A DNA stretch of 64,000 nt, taken from positions 1,863,563 to 1,927,562 of the forward strand of contig NC_071348.1 of assembly GCF_027744825.2 (NCBI RefSeq). Direction: 5' to 3'. The DNA comes from Synchiropus splendidus (Eukaryota > Chordata > Actinopteri > Syngnathiformes > Callionymidae). Under the pieces are notes generated by a model, which saw nothing but the letters and a program-made list of their open reading frames with translations, was not told where the DNA came from and did no database searches. The translations under genes and the position numbers were made by a program. Of the stretch, positions 50,213 through 61,365 are shown piece by piece. Each line of letters starts with the position of its first letter. The stretch's first letter is position 1.

Positions 50213-51352
50213 ATGAAGGTCCTGAGCGTCCAGAGCGTCCTGGCGCTGATTATAACCACAGGTGAGTCCTTGTCTTCCTGTCTCATCTCATTCCGCACCT
50301 TTGTTTCTTCAGTCTGAGATGCTTTCTCATCTGGTCTTTCAAATGTGTTCAGGCCTCGGCTCAGGGGACGACGGCTGGTCCATGAACGTTCAGCCAGAGG
50401 TCAGAGCCATGGAGGGGTACCCGGTGGTCCTCCCGTGCACCTTCAGCCACCCGCAGCACTCGCAGCACTCCTCCCTGCAGGTCATGTGGCGTCTGGGTCA
50501 CGGCCAGGACGCCACCCTCCTGTACCGCTGCACCAGCCGCCCGGGGACGTCCGCTTGTGAGCCAGGCCCACAGCAGGACCAGCGCTACCGGCTGGAGGGG
50601 AACCCCCGAGAGCATGACCTCTCCCTGCGCATCACCAGCACCAGCCTGCAGGACAACGGCCGCTACTACTGCCGGGTGGAGGTGCAGGGGCGGGACCATG
50701 TCAGCTTTGAGGACAAGATGGGCACGAGGCTGAGAGTGGAAGGTAGGGCGCCCCCTGCTGGGCTTTTTGCTGTATTTATTAGAGTGTGGTGGATTTGGTT
50801 ATTCATGTAGACTTTAATCACTGATTTATTCACATTTTTTTTTTGTAGTGGAACCATTATGAATAATTCTGACAAAATTATTATAAAAAAAGATTCTGTC
50901 TGACATAACTTCCTGTCTGTTTGGAAGCTCCTCCAAAGATTCTGGCCTTGACGGTGGAGGGCAGTCAGCTGAGCGGGTACAGAGCCTTGTGTCGGGTCCA
51001 GGGTTCCCCGCTGCCGGACGTCCAGTGGCTTGGCCCGGATGACTTGCTGGAAGGCTCTCCGGTGGTCCCTGTGGCCCAGGGCTCCTCAGCCCACTACCAC
51101 ACGGTCAGCCAGCTCAGAGACGTGGACCCGGGTCAACAGTATACCTGCAGTGCCTCCAACCCGCTGGGCAAAGAGCAGGCCATGCTGTACGTGCTGGCCC
51201 CTCAGGCCCCACACACCACGCCGGGGCTCTCAGCTGCGCTCTTGTTGATGGTGTCCCTTTGTCTGGGGTCCAAGCTCCTTCTTCTGATTGGGATGGGTGT
51301 TCTGATGCTGCAGGCTGGAGCACTGAAGGCAGCCTGGTGCTTCAGGAAGTGA
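50213..51352 (+). CDS. Siglec-15-like receptor C with transmembrane lysine
   Basis: Exons 50213-50261 (signal peptide MKVLSVQSVLALIITTG), 50353-50742 (V-set) and 50928-51352 (C2-set, membrane segment, stop) give 287 residues. The V domain starts WSMNVQPEV and VVLPCTFSHPQ, very close to the WSMQVPPEV and VLPCTFTHPH of human SIGLEC15. It keeps the extra Cys pair (YRC..SAC), LEGNPREHDLSLRI and YYCRVEV with the Arg that contacts sialic acid. The second domain ends YTCSASNPLGKEQA. The membrane segment SLCLGSKLLLLIGMGVLM contains a lysine where human Siglec-15 has the lysine that pairs with DAP12. The tail is only a few residues long. This is the best candidate for the SIGLEC15 orthologue in the cluster. 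Confidence 0.85.
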
Positions 51353-52182
51353 TCTACCAACACCACACTGCCACCTACTGTCCGAATCAGCTTGGGAATT
51401 TGAGATATCAATGAGACTGCAAATGCCAAAAAGGTTCATCTTCTTATGTTGCTAAAATGAATGGAGGGCAGTAACATTGGTGCAGGCCAGTGAGCTGCTT
51501 GGCAGAAGTCTGAAAGTTCGTTTCTTGATGGCGATGTTTGCTCACAGGTGACCCAGCATGAGGTGAGAGTTGTGACACACCCCTGGTGTAGAAATCACAT
51601 CTGTAAATAAAAATCTTCAACATCTCATTTTCACTTCTCTCTGAAACCTCTTTCTGTCATAATTGTGAAATAAAACTTCTGTTTTTGAGAAAATGCATCC
51701 AAGAGCTTTAGCCTTAACTTTTAACAGCTTCACAAGCCTGTGTTTTTCAAATAATAAGAGAAGTGAAGTTACATGTATTTAATCGAGCTTTGTTGTTTAG
51801 TAAGAGGTCAACAAACATTGACTGAACTACATTCTAATGTAGTCCTCAAATAATGACCTAAGGTTTAGCACTAACCCTGACCTCAGCCTGGACTCATGAA
51901 TGAGTTTGTGTTAGCCTCCACCTGAAGCTGAGACAAAATGGACATTGATAAATTGATGACTGGTCAAAAATTCATCACAAGGAAAAACAAGTGAAGAAAA
52001 TGACGGTAGAAGAATGACAACCATCTTTAGATTTGATGATAATCAGAAACCTGGATTGAACGTGTGGAGACTCAATATGGAAGAGTCCAGCGAAGCGATC
52101 AAGTATGTGCGGCGACAGAAATGACAGAGAGGATGAATAAAACCCACAGCACAGACAGAACAGACTTGGATGTTCCATGGTG
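51353..52182. other. 3' flank of Siglec-15-like C and of the lectin-domain gene
   Basis: AATAAA at 51606-51611 is the likely polyadenylation signal of Siglec-15-like C. The remainder is AT-rich with no recognised exon; the 3' end of the neighbouring minus-strand gene lies here. Confidence 0.5.
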
Positions 52183-54169
52183 CTACATGGGAAGCAGACC
52201 TGGGCCTCTGTAGCAGACTGGGTGCATGTCCATGCAGCAGTGTTCAGTCGCCCAGTCAAAGCCTTCCTCCACATTCATGGTGACGCAGTGGCGATCGTAT
52301 ATCTGGCTCGGTTCTCCGTCGCTCCAGTCCATCTCAGTGAGTGGCCTCTCATTGAGCCAATAGAATTTGCCGCTCCTCAGTCGGAGTCTCATCCCAATCC
52401 ACACCCACTTCAGGCTGTCGTTCTTCTCCGCTGAGATTCTACTGTGGATCTGCTGCTTGACAGCGGCATTGGGGAAGCTGGCCAACTCCAGGTCTTTGTT
52501 TTTGCAGTAGGCGACGGACTCTCGCCAGCCGCCAGGCACCAACCCAATTTCAAAAGCTTCTGGTGTCACAAGACACCCGCGTGAATCTGGAAGAACCGGG
52601 AGCATCAAAGCCATCAGGTGTCATGATCTTAGGTGAACAGTTCTTATCATTCCAGTGTCAAACATATTTGGTCCACCCAGCCTGTCACCCACAAGTAAAT
52701 GCAGACAGATTTTCAGAATAAGAGTCAGAATGCACAGTGTGGTCTTTGAGATCATGTTGCTGAGGGACACGGAAACACGGTCTTGTTCACAGTCACTCTC
52801 CTAAAGACTAAGTTCAGAGCGGAGAGCAATCTCACCTGGTGTTCTACTGAGGACCGGTGCCGGGTTACCAAACCACACATTCTGAAACCTTCCCATGTGG
52901 TAGACGCCCACTGTGGTGGAAACATGCCACAGAATGTTCTTTCCCTCGTCGAGTGAAATCCTTGCAGAAACATAATCCGTTCCAGTTATCGGTTGCCAAT
53001 CCGGACTGTGGAGACGATCATTTCCCAGCCGCAGTCCATCAGTCTGATTCATGCGGACGATGATGACTGCAGATGTTTCTGTATTTGGATAACCACGGAG
53101 GGAGTAACAGGAAGCAAAGCTTCCCGTTGGGATAAGAGGGAAAAGGAAGTCGGGCTGGTAGAGGAGAGCCGTGCCAGCGATGCTCAGGACTGGTGAGTTG
53201 GGGTCGTACGCCTCAATAGTGGTGGATCCTCTGTTGTACACCAGGACAGCAGATCTATCTTCAGACGGCCAAGGCAGAGTGGAAGGTATCAGGAAGGTCT
53301 GAGGTTGGTTGGTTTCTGGTGGCAGGACAGTGTAGAGCATCCTACAGGTGCACGCTCGCCACCGGACACAGGTGTGGCTGAGCAGCACAGCCACCGGATG
53401 CTGGGCTCTCACTGACACCAGATCCTCCTGGCTGTTTAGATAGACCTGGCAGCTGTGGTGCGCAGTGAGGTTGCAGGTCTCACTGAGGCCTTCCAGCGTG
53501 ACTTCATTGACCTGGTCAGTGTTGACAATGATGACACGCAGAGCACTCCTCTCACGGTTGGCAGCGTCTGAGATGTGCAGCGGGTGATTTGTGTTGGTGA
53601 ATTCTTTAAAAGACGGAATGATATAGTTTGTTCCCAGCTGGTCTTTGGACAGAACCAGAACGCTCTGCGTCATGTTCTGCACCACGCCGACCACCTCAAC
53701 CGTGATGGGCTTATTGCTGGAAATCTGAATGACTTTGTCAGAGTACACCGACTTGCCAAGCTCCAGGTGCGATCCCAGATTAAATTGTTCAACGTCTCCA
53801 GCCTGCATTTGCCAGCTGTGCAGTTGAATACCTTCCGCTCTCAGGGTCACTGTGGCATTGTGAAGCAAGGATGTGAAGTATAGCGTGAAGCGAGGCTCAC
53901 GTGGATAGTAGTAAGCAACGTTTTCTGGCAAGACAACGACGAACTCCAGGCCTGTGCTGCTCTGGGCTCCTGAAAGATGGAAATCAATCAGAACGTGCAG
54001 AGTAACCGTCTGGAAATTCAGATTCAGTCCAAAAATGATTCCTCATCAGAAGGCACTGAGATTTTTAGGCTGTGATCGTCACAAGCTGAGGGCAATGGTG
54101 CTTACGTGAATCTGGGAATGAATCCTGCAGAACCAGCAGCAGAAGCCACAGCGCCAGGCGAAGCATCAT
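52183..54169 (-). CDS. Secreted IgGFc-binding domain plus C-type lectin protein, copy 1
   Basis: Three exons on the minus strand, 54169-54106, 53969-52836 and 52586-52183 (stop TAG), all phase 1, give 533 residues. Exon 1 is a signal peptide (MMLRLALWLLLLVL). The 1134-bp exon 2 encodes the IgGFc-binding domain known from the N-terminus of FCGBP: LPENVAYYY near the start, VLVLSKDQLGTNYIIPSF, VAVLLSHTCVRW, then TGTDYVSARISL near the end. Exon 3 is a complete C-type lectin domain with SVAYCKNKDLELASF, the core VWIGM, FYWLN, MDWSDGEPS, HCVTM, EHCC and PVCY. The Ca/sugar site is incomplete: EPN is EPS and WND is WAT. No membrane segment was seen. N-glycosylation sites include NAT, NMT and NLT. An adhesive or opsonin-like mucosal role is a guess. 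Confidence 0.85.
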
Positions 54170-55218
54170 GATCAGCAGGGGGTCCCGAACCTGTAGTCAT
54201 GTGACATCAGCACAACAAACTGAGCGGCGGAATCTTGGACAAGTCACCACTGCGGTTGCGGTCTGCAGTGTGGAACTCAGCTAACGTTTGGTTCGGCATC
54301 TTGCAGGTTTATGTTCAACTCAACACAGCGGAGTGTGTTCTATCACAGAAGCAACATTTGTGCTTGAAGAACAGACACAACACTGTGTGGATTATTGGAT
54401 TAGGTAACAGCAAAAGTCCTTTATTTATCTTATTATCTTTATGAATAATGGACTCAAATACTACACAAAATATTATGCACAGTTGTCCTGGTAGAAGATA
54501 TGTTGATGTTGGTTGTGAAGTGTGTGTTAGCGTAGCTTACCTGTGTGAGTGGCTGTAAGTAGTTTAAGCGCTACAGAGAGGAGTAGCGAGAGAGGTTTCC
54601 AAAAGTGTCTCACCAGTCTGCTGCTTGTGTCCTCAGTCTTCCCTCTTTTTAATATGTAAACGTCCACATTTGTCAGTCAAAGTGTCATGTGTCTTCTCCA
54701 GTTGTTGTCTGACTGTGGGCTGTTGTTTCTCTTGTTGTTGTTGTCATCGTTCTTGTTGTGACTATTGCTGCTATTTGTTAGTGTTCAAGTCTTATTCAAG
54801 GTCAAATGTCAAATGAAAAATGATTGATGATGAAAGCCTATACATAACTAACAAACTGGAAAATATTTCTAAAATGTAGCCATTAGCTGGATGGTGCTAT
54901 GCTAAATGCAATCTGTTGGAAATTTTGAGCAAATGAAAAACAATGTGCATCTTTGGTCACTTACATCAACTGGTTCTGGATTCAAATCTTTTTCAAGACC
55001 AGAGCAAGAAGGAATAATCGGTGTGTGCCCATGTTTGTGTGTGTAATGCTCCTGATTTTCAGATTATATTTTGACTAACAGATACAGCGTGATATACACT
55101 TTCATGAAACAACGTATCACTACAAACTCTGAGTCATTAGGAGTCAATAGGAATGGCAAACACAGAGAAGGGGACACAACAGCAGCTACTCGGAGTGGAC
55201 GGCTGTTTAGCCAAAGAG
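54170..55218. other. Spacer between the two tandem lectin-domain genes
   Basis: A minus-strand AATAAA at 54425-54420 would end the transcript of copy 2 about 800 bases past its stop. The rest holds the copy 1 promoter and no recognised exon. Confidence 0.45.
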
Positions 55219-56983
55219 CTAGATGGGAAGCAGAACCGGCTCTTTGTAGCAGACAGGGTTGGCTTCCATGCAGCAGTGTTCAGTCGTCCAGCCGAAGTCT
55301 TCCACGTTCATGGCAACGCAGTGGCCTTTTTCATACTGAGGTTCTCCTTCACACCAGTCCATCTCTGTGAGCGGCTCCTTGTTCAGCCAGTAGAAGTCTC
55401 CGCTCAGCAAGCGAAGTCTCATCCCGATCCACACCCGCTGCAGGTCGCGGCCCTTTTCCTCTGAGATTCTTTTATGCAGATGCTGCCTGAACTCAGCATC
55501 TGGGAAGCTGACCAGCTCGTGCTGCTTGTTTTTGCAGTAGGCGACGGACTCTCGCCAGCCATCGGGCTCTGTGCCGATTTCAAACCCCTCCGGATTCACA
55601 ATACAGCCACGGTAATCTGAGGAGCAGAGCATTATTGTTGGATATCAGAGACTCAAGAGAGGTGAGAAAAGAGACAAGCTAGCGTGTGGAACAATCGATA
55701 CATGTCTAGTTCAGCAGAAGCTCAGTAACCACCTCACCTGGTATTCTACTCAAGATGGGAGCCTGATTCCCAAACACACTTTGGTCAGTTGTTATGGCAA
55801 TATGGTAGACGCCCATGATGGAAGAGCTGTGCCAGAGGACGTTCTTGTCTGCCGCTAGAGAAATTGCAGCGGAAACATAATCTGTTCCACTGATCTGTTG
55901 CCAGTCAGGACTGCCGAGAGAGTCTTTTCCAAGTCGCACCCCATCAGTCTGAGCCTTGTGTACCACAATAACACCAAAGTTTTCCAGGTTTTCATACCCA
56001 CGGATCACAAAACAGGATGCAAAGCTGCTTTCAGGGATGAGCGTGAGGAGCAAGCCGGGCCGGTAGAAGATGGCGCTGCCAGTGACACTCAACTTGGGAG
56101 AATCCGAGTCGTAGGTGCTGATTTTGGTGGAACTGCTGTCGGTCAGAATGACGAGCGAATCATTTTCTGCGCCGTCAGCAAGGAATGGAGGGACAAGGAA
56201 GGTGTGTGGGACGGAGCTCTCAGGCTCCAGGGCGGTGTAGATGAACTCACAGGAGCAGTCTTCCTTCATGCCACAGGTGTGGGACAGCAGAACCACCACA
56301 GGCTTGTCTGCTGACACCGCCTGCAGATCTGTACCCGGGTCCAGGAAGATCTGAAGGGCCTTGTATGGTGCCAGTTCTGTTGTCTGGCCCAAACCTTCCA
56401 GTGTGACGTTGTTGGCTTCGCCAGTGTTGATGACAACCGCGCGATAAGGACCTCTCTCTGTCGCCACGGTGTTGTCCAGCTGATGATTCGTGCCTGTGAA
56501 TCTACTCAGCTGAGGAACGATGTAGCGTTTTCCCAGTTTGTCACTTGGAAGAACCAGACTGCTCTGCACACTGTTGGACTTGCCGCCTATAGATTGGACA
56601 AGGATGTCCTTGTTGCTGAAAATGCGAACCACGTTGTCTGAGATCTCAGTATTTCCGAGCTCCAGCCTTTGGTCAAGTCGGACATGTTCGACGACTCCAG
56701 CCGCCAGTGTTCTCACATCATCACTCTTGTAAGTGTGCTTGATGTGAACAGTCGTGTCTCCATGCAGGGCAGTGATGTACACCGCATGGGCCGGCGGCAC
56801 CGTGTAGTAGTAGGCGATATTTTCAGGGTAGACAAGCAAGAAGTGTTGACCAGCACTGGTTGTCGATTCTGGAAAAGAGAAGCAAATAGGTTGGCAGACT
56901 CCAACAGATCATTCTCTCACAACTGGGTTCTCACGTGAATCCACCGCAGCCACCAGCAGAAACAGCAGCTCCAGACCTGCCAT
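55219..56983 (-). CDS. Secreted IgGFc-binding domain plus C-type lectin protein, copy 2
   Basis: Same three-exon plan as copy 1: 56983-56935 (signal peptide MAGLELLFLLVAAV), 56868-55738 (IgGFc-binding domain) and 55616-55219 (C-type lectin domain, stop TAG), all phase 1, 525 residues. Matching blocks include VYPENIAYYY, SSLVLPSDKLGKRYIVPQL, VVVLLSHTCGMKEDCSC, TGSAIFYRP and SGTDYVSAAISL. The lectin domain has SVAYCKNKQHELVSF, RVWIGMRLRL, FYWLN, GEPQ, GHCVAMN and EHCC. EPN is EPQ and WND is WTT, so the usual Ca-dependent sugar site is again incomplete. The two genes are clear tandem duplicates, but diverged over their whole length. Confidence 0.85.
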
Positions 56984-57799
56984 GATGAGCAGTCCCAGAC
57001 TGGCCTGATACACACTGAAAGAGGAAAGCAACCACTCAATCAACACAGGTTACTTACATTACATGAATCCACCAGAGTCACCCCCACACCTGTATACAAA
57101 TACAGTCGTAAACTATGCAGCTGTAGGATCCTTGTGCTGCAGTGAGTATTATACACAGAAAGAGCAGCAGTGTGTGGTGCAGCCTCACCTGTCTGCTGCT
57201 CCACGTCTCTGTGATTCTTCTTCTCTTCAGTAAATGAGTGAAACGTGCATTTGTGAGTCAGACTTCCAACTTTGCATCAGAGGCTGCAGTGTTGTTGTAG
57301 TTGTTGCTTTTGACACGTTGAAAACTTCAAGGCATGGCATCAGTGGAAGAAGAGGTTGTCCAAACAAAAGATGGCACCTGGACCAAATATTAGTTCAGAT
57401 ATATGCAGTTTGTTGCTTTTTGGTTTGTTGTTTATCAAATATAATGAGGTAAAATCGTCACACAACATCATCATAAGTAAAAAAAATATTTTTTTAAATC
57501 AGACGAATTAGGATTACGGCATTGTTATACTCCTTGGGTTGTATACTATATACTTTATACTACTTGGGTTTCGAGCTTGAACATGCCGCGGTGGACTCAA
57601 CACAAGGAGAAGGGATATGACGTCTCTTCTTCATCTGTCGTGAAGGAATATTGACAACCGATGAGTCCAAGACACTGCTGTCTGTTTGACTGTAAAATCA
57701 GGTTCGCGGGGCGCGATTCCTAAATTTGTATATTTAAATTTTCATTGAGGGGCGGATGCAGATACAGAGAATAGAAAACAAGGCTTCTGTGCGTCTGTG

Positions 57800-58070
57800 G
57801 GGGGCAGTTTGTGACTAAACACAATCCTTGTGAGGATCGTATGACTTTGTGGGGCCCTTTTGTCGGACCCCACGAGGTTAAGCCTCAATTTGAGGATGAA
57901 GACGTCAAAATACCTGGATGGTTCTTACTTGGTTGCAATGTGGTTCAGAGTCCTGGTTCAGGTTAGCCATGTGTTTTCAATGGTAAGGTTTAGGGGAAAA
58001 GGCTGGGGAATGGGTGATGGCCAGGAGAGGTCCTCACAAGGATAGAAATGCAAGTGTGTGTGTGTTTGAG
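57800..58070 (+). repeat. Dispersed repeat copy (GTGGGG family)
   Basis: Contains CTTGTGAGGATC, TGTGGGGCCC, GACCCCACGAGG, GGTTCAGAGTCCTGGTTCAG and TCCTCACAAGGATAGAAATG, and ends in a GT run. It shares several words with the copy at 34450-34665. Confidence 0.55.
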
Positions 58071-58196
58071 GACTTCAACATGTTTTTATGTAATCCTGCT
58101 TTAGACTTGAGAGAAAGAGATGACATCATGGTGCTACTTTGACCACGCCCCCAATGACATGAGACGCGATTATGAGGACAGATGGAGTGTTCTCTA

Positions 58197-58208
<12 letters not shown>

Positions 58209-58232
<24 letters not shown>

Positions 58233-58235
58233 ACA
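58209..58235. repeat. (CA)n microsatellite
   Basis: CA run preceded by a short TC run. Confidence 0.95.
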
Positions 58236-58738
58236 GATCTCAGCGCTGCTGCAGGATGGCTGCGTTCGTGTCCGTGAGTGATTTCACATCCTTCATTTTC
58301 TTTGCATTCAAATTGATTCATCTTCACAATTGTGTTTATGCTACACAGACATGTGACCTGGGAGACAGTTGTGTGGATGACAGATGTGAGTCCATGCAAA
58401 TGAAGAGTCTGGGTGGTTGAGGTTTAGAACAGTTAGAGCAACTCAGCTGACTGCTGCGCGAGCTACTGAAAGTGAGGAGGAGAAAGAACAAAGCCTGTTG
58501 GTGTGATCATTGTGTGCTTCATCGTCTCTCTCTGTTCTCCTGGTGCCTCAGTTAGAGTCACTTGCAAATCCAATTAAGATGAAGTAGGTCTGTCATCTTG
58601 GGAGAGGAGAGGTGGAGGGGTAGGAGGGCCCACAGCTTCATTTAGCTGAGACACTCTGAGGAGTCCTGACTGCATCAGGGTCAGACACCCCTGCAAGCCT
58701 CCAACCCCCTGACCTCCACGCTGTCTTCACCCCGCAGC

Positions 58739-58886
58739 TGGCCACATGCCACTACTGTCCCGCCGCCTCACCTCGCCGTGGTCTGGTCTACAGAGACTCC
58801 CTGACGGTCCTGTCCCTGAACCTGAGGACTCCAGGTTGGCAGCAGCTCCGACCCACCCTGAGACACCGCAGCAGAATGGCGAGGTA
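58739..58886 (+). other. Weak candidate exon of unknown identity
   Basis: A pyrimidine-rich tract ending CCCGCAG precedes 58739, and GAG then GTAAAA follows 58886. One frame between them is open (LATCHYCPAASPRRG at its start), but another frame is open too, and no family is recognised. It could be an untranslated exon or chance. Confidence 0.2.
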
Positions 58887-61365
58887 AAAGAGATTAGAGA
58901 AAAATGTTTTGTCTCCTTTCACTTAAAAGCTGAAGAGTTGTCACAGTTGGTGGTGATGGTGAGGTCAGTCGTCTGCCAGGAACACTGAGCAGAGCAGCTG
59001 CTTCTCTGCCAGGGAAACTACTGCAGGCTGACAGAAGCTGGAGACGTCAGGGCCCAGGCAAAGTTTTCAACTCTTATTTCCCCATCAGAACACAGAACCC
59101 AGACTCCATCGCTCCGACCCGACCCAAACCTGCTGGTGGGATGAAGCGTCTTGTCCTCGCTCACCTGAAGAGACTCCTGGCTCTCGGTGCGCCCCGGACC
59201 ACGGGCACCTGAGCCAGCCACAGGAGGACATGCATCTGGCCTCAAGTGAGTCGGACTGGACGAGTGTACGGGTCGACTTGAGCTCAATGAAACGGTGAGA
59301 TGTCAATCACCTTGGATCTGAAGCAGAGCAGAAATATTCTGGATGGAGATATGAACGTCAGAAATGAAGAGCGAAGGACTGAAGCAGAATATTTAGGAGG
59401 CATCAAGTGTTGCACTGTAAGATCGAACCTGACCTGCATGCGACATAAAGCTTTTAATATGAAGCTGGACGTGGATCATGCCTGCCATTATTGTGTCTTA
59501 CTTTAAATTAATATGCTTTAAATAAGTGCAGTAGTTTCAGCAGCCCCAACAACAGTTTAAAGGCCAAATGCTGCATTGACTCCCTGTTTCCATGGCAACA
59601 GGAGAACATGGATATGGAGTCATAACATATTGTTTTAATCTCTTCAAATGCACAGAAATATTCAATTAAGCACTTTCAGACTGCTTATAAGTGTATTACA
59701 GTGAAATGTGTTATTATTACTGCTATTACCTCCTTCATTTTATGGATTGTTTTATTAATTTATGTAGCTTTTCATTTATCTTTAATTATTTAAAGAATAA
59801 TTTCCTGCAAATTGCACATATTGTAATAATATCTATGACTGTATCTTCTATTTACTGTTGTGGCTGATCTATATCACTGATACTTGTTGGAAATAAAAAC
59901 TTTATAAGATAACATGTGATTTGTTACTCTTGAAGGAGAAAGAGGTGAGAGATAAATGGCTTTAGAAAACCAGTGAGTTTTTTTTCCTGAGTTAATGGGC
60001 TTTTGACCTCCACATTAGATCAGATCAAGAGCGACCCTGGTTTCTTCCCCAGCAAAGAGCGTACTGCTTATCATCAGAAGGTGGATTGGGCATCACTTCT
60101 GCCAAAAACACGTCGTCAGAGGCTGAACATTGATGTGCCACTGTTAAGTTCAAAGGTCGTCTGGAATATTAATTAGTGAGCGGAGGCCGGAAGTGGAGTG
60201 TTGAATCTTCACTGTAATGAAAGAGCAAACCTGTGTGGGCCCAGACCCGCCTCTCTCACTGTGCTGCCGTATGACAACCCTGAAGATCAACCTGATCTAA
60301 AATCAGACCCCAGGACCTTGTGTCCAGCAAGTGAGACCTCACGTGTCCCAGAACTGACCCGAATCTTCTGGCAGGAAACACCAAATGCTGATTTATTTCC
60401 AAATATTGTTCGCACCAGGATCAAAGTCTGAATGAGTGTCTGAATTTCCCATTCATTTCCTGAAGAAAGTGAAAAGGGTCTGAGAACAATAAGTCTTGTG
60501 TGCAGGATAATCCGTCAGATTAGAGCAGCGCCGTGCTGCTAATCACAGATAAGCTCTTCAAAAGAACAACGTGTGATGAAAACTTCATTAGTGACTTGCA
60601 GCTCACAATTCTTATTATGTTTTCTGCCACTCATTGTTCCAGAGGTTTCCTCTCTCCGTCTACCTGAGCTCTGGAAGGGTTGAATGTCGCCACCAATTTG
60701 AAGGATTTACTCCGTTCTAAAGACAGACATGTGAAAATCTGGGGCCACATTATAACCTGGCCCACATTTATGCTGCAATATTTTAAATAGTGTTTTTAGG
60801 TCAATATATATCAGTAAACAAGAGGGATGAAAAAAAAATCACTTTAAAGTAGAAAAACGTTTGAAAAAAACATTGATATTATTGAGGAAATATGATGGTT
60901 TTTAACATTCATACATTGAAAAAAAGAAAAATCCAATTGATATGGGAAAGAGGAAAAACAAGTAAACAGTCAATGAATAAATGCTCTAAAACTATATTCA
61001 ATTATATAAAATAAAGCTCAGAATTGGAGTCTGGATACCAGGATACCTTCAGTTTTGACGTCTTAAACACCAAATAAACCGTATCAACCGTGCACTTCCA
61101 TGGTAACGACATCAAACTAGTGAACAAGGCAAACTTTCACGCTTTGTTACGGCTACACCACGCCCACTTCATTTATACAGCACTGTGATTGGTCGAAACT
61201 AACTACCGCTTCGCCGTGAACGTGTAGACAAGCTGTCACTCAAACGAATGGGCGGGCTGTTGGCATCGCTACTAAAAGTAGAGTCTCTGTTTAAAAGTGT
61301 CGGAACCGGCCAGACGTGAGGTCTGTTCCCTGCCGGGACCGCAAGTGCTCAGAGCCACTCGGGAC

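Larger units (their letters stand above)
56984..61365. other. Intergenic region between the lectin-domain genes and slc4a7
   Basis: About 4.4 kb. It holds a dispersed repeat (57800-58070), a CA microsatellite (58209-58235), a weak exon candidate (58739-58886) and AT-rich DNA at 59500-59930 and 60780-61020. An inverted CCAAT box (GATTGG, about 61188-61193) and GC-rich DNA precede slc4a7. Confidence 0.5.

Noticed and set aside
50361..50699. 112-codon minus-strand frame opposite the V exon of Siglec-15-like C
   Set aside because: Shadow of the real plus-strand Ig exon in GC-rich sequence.
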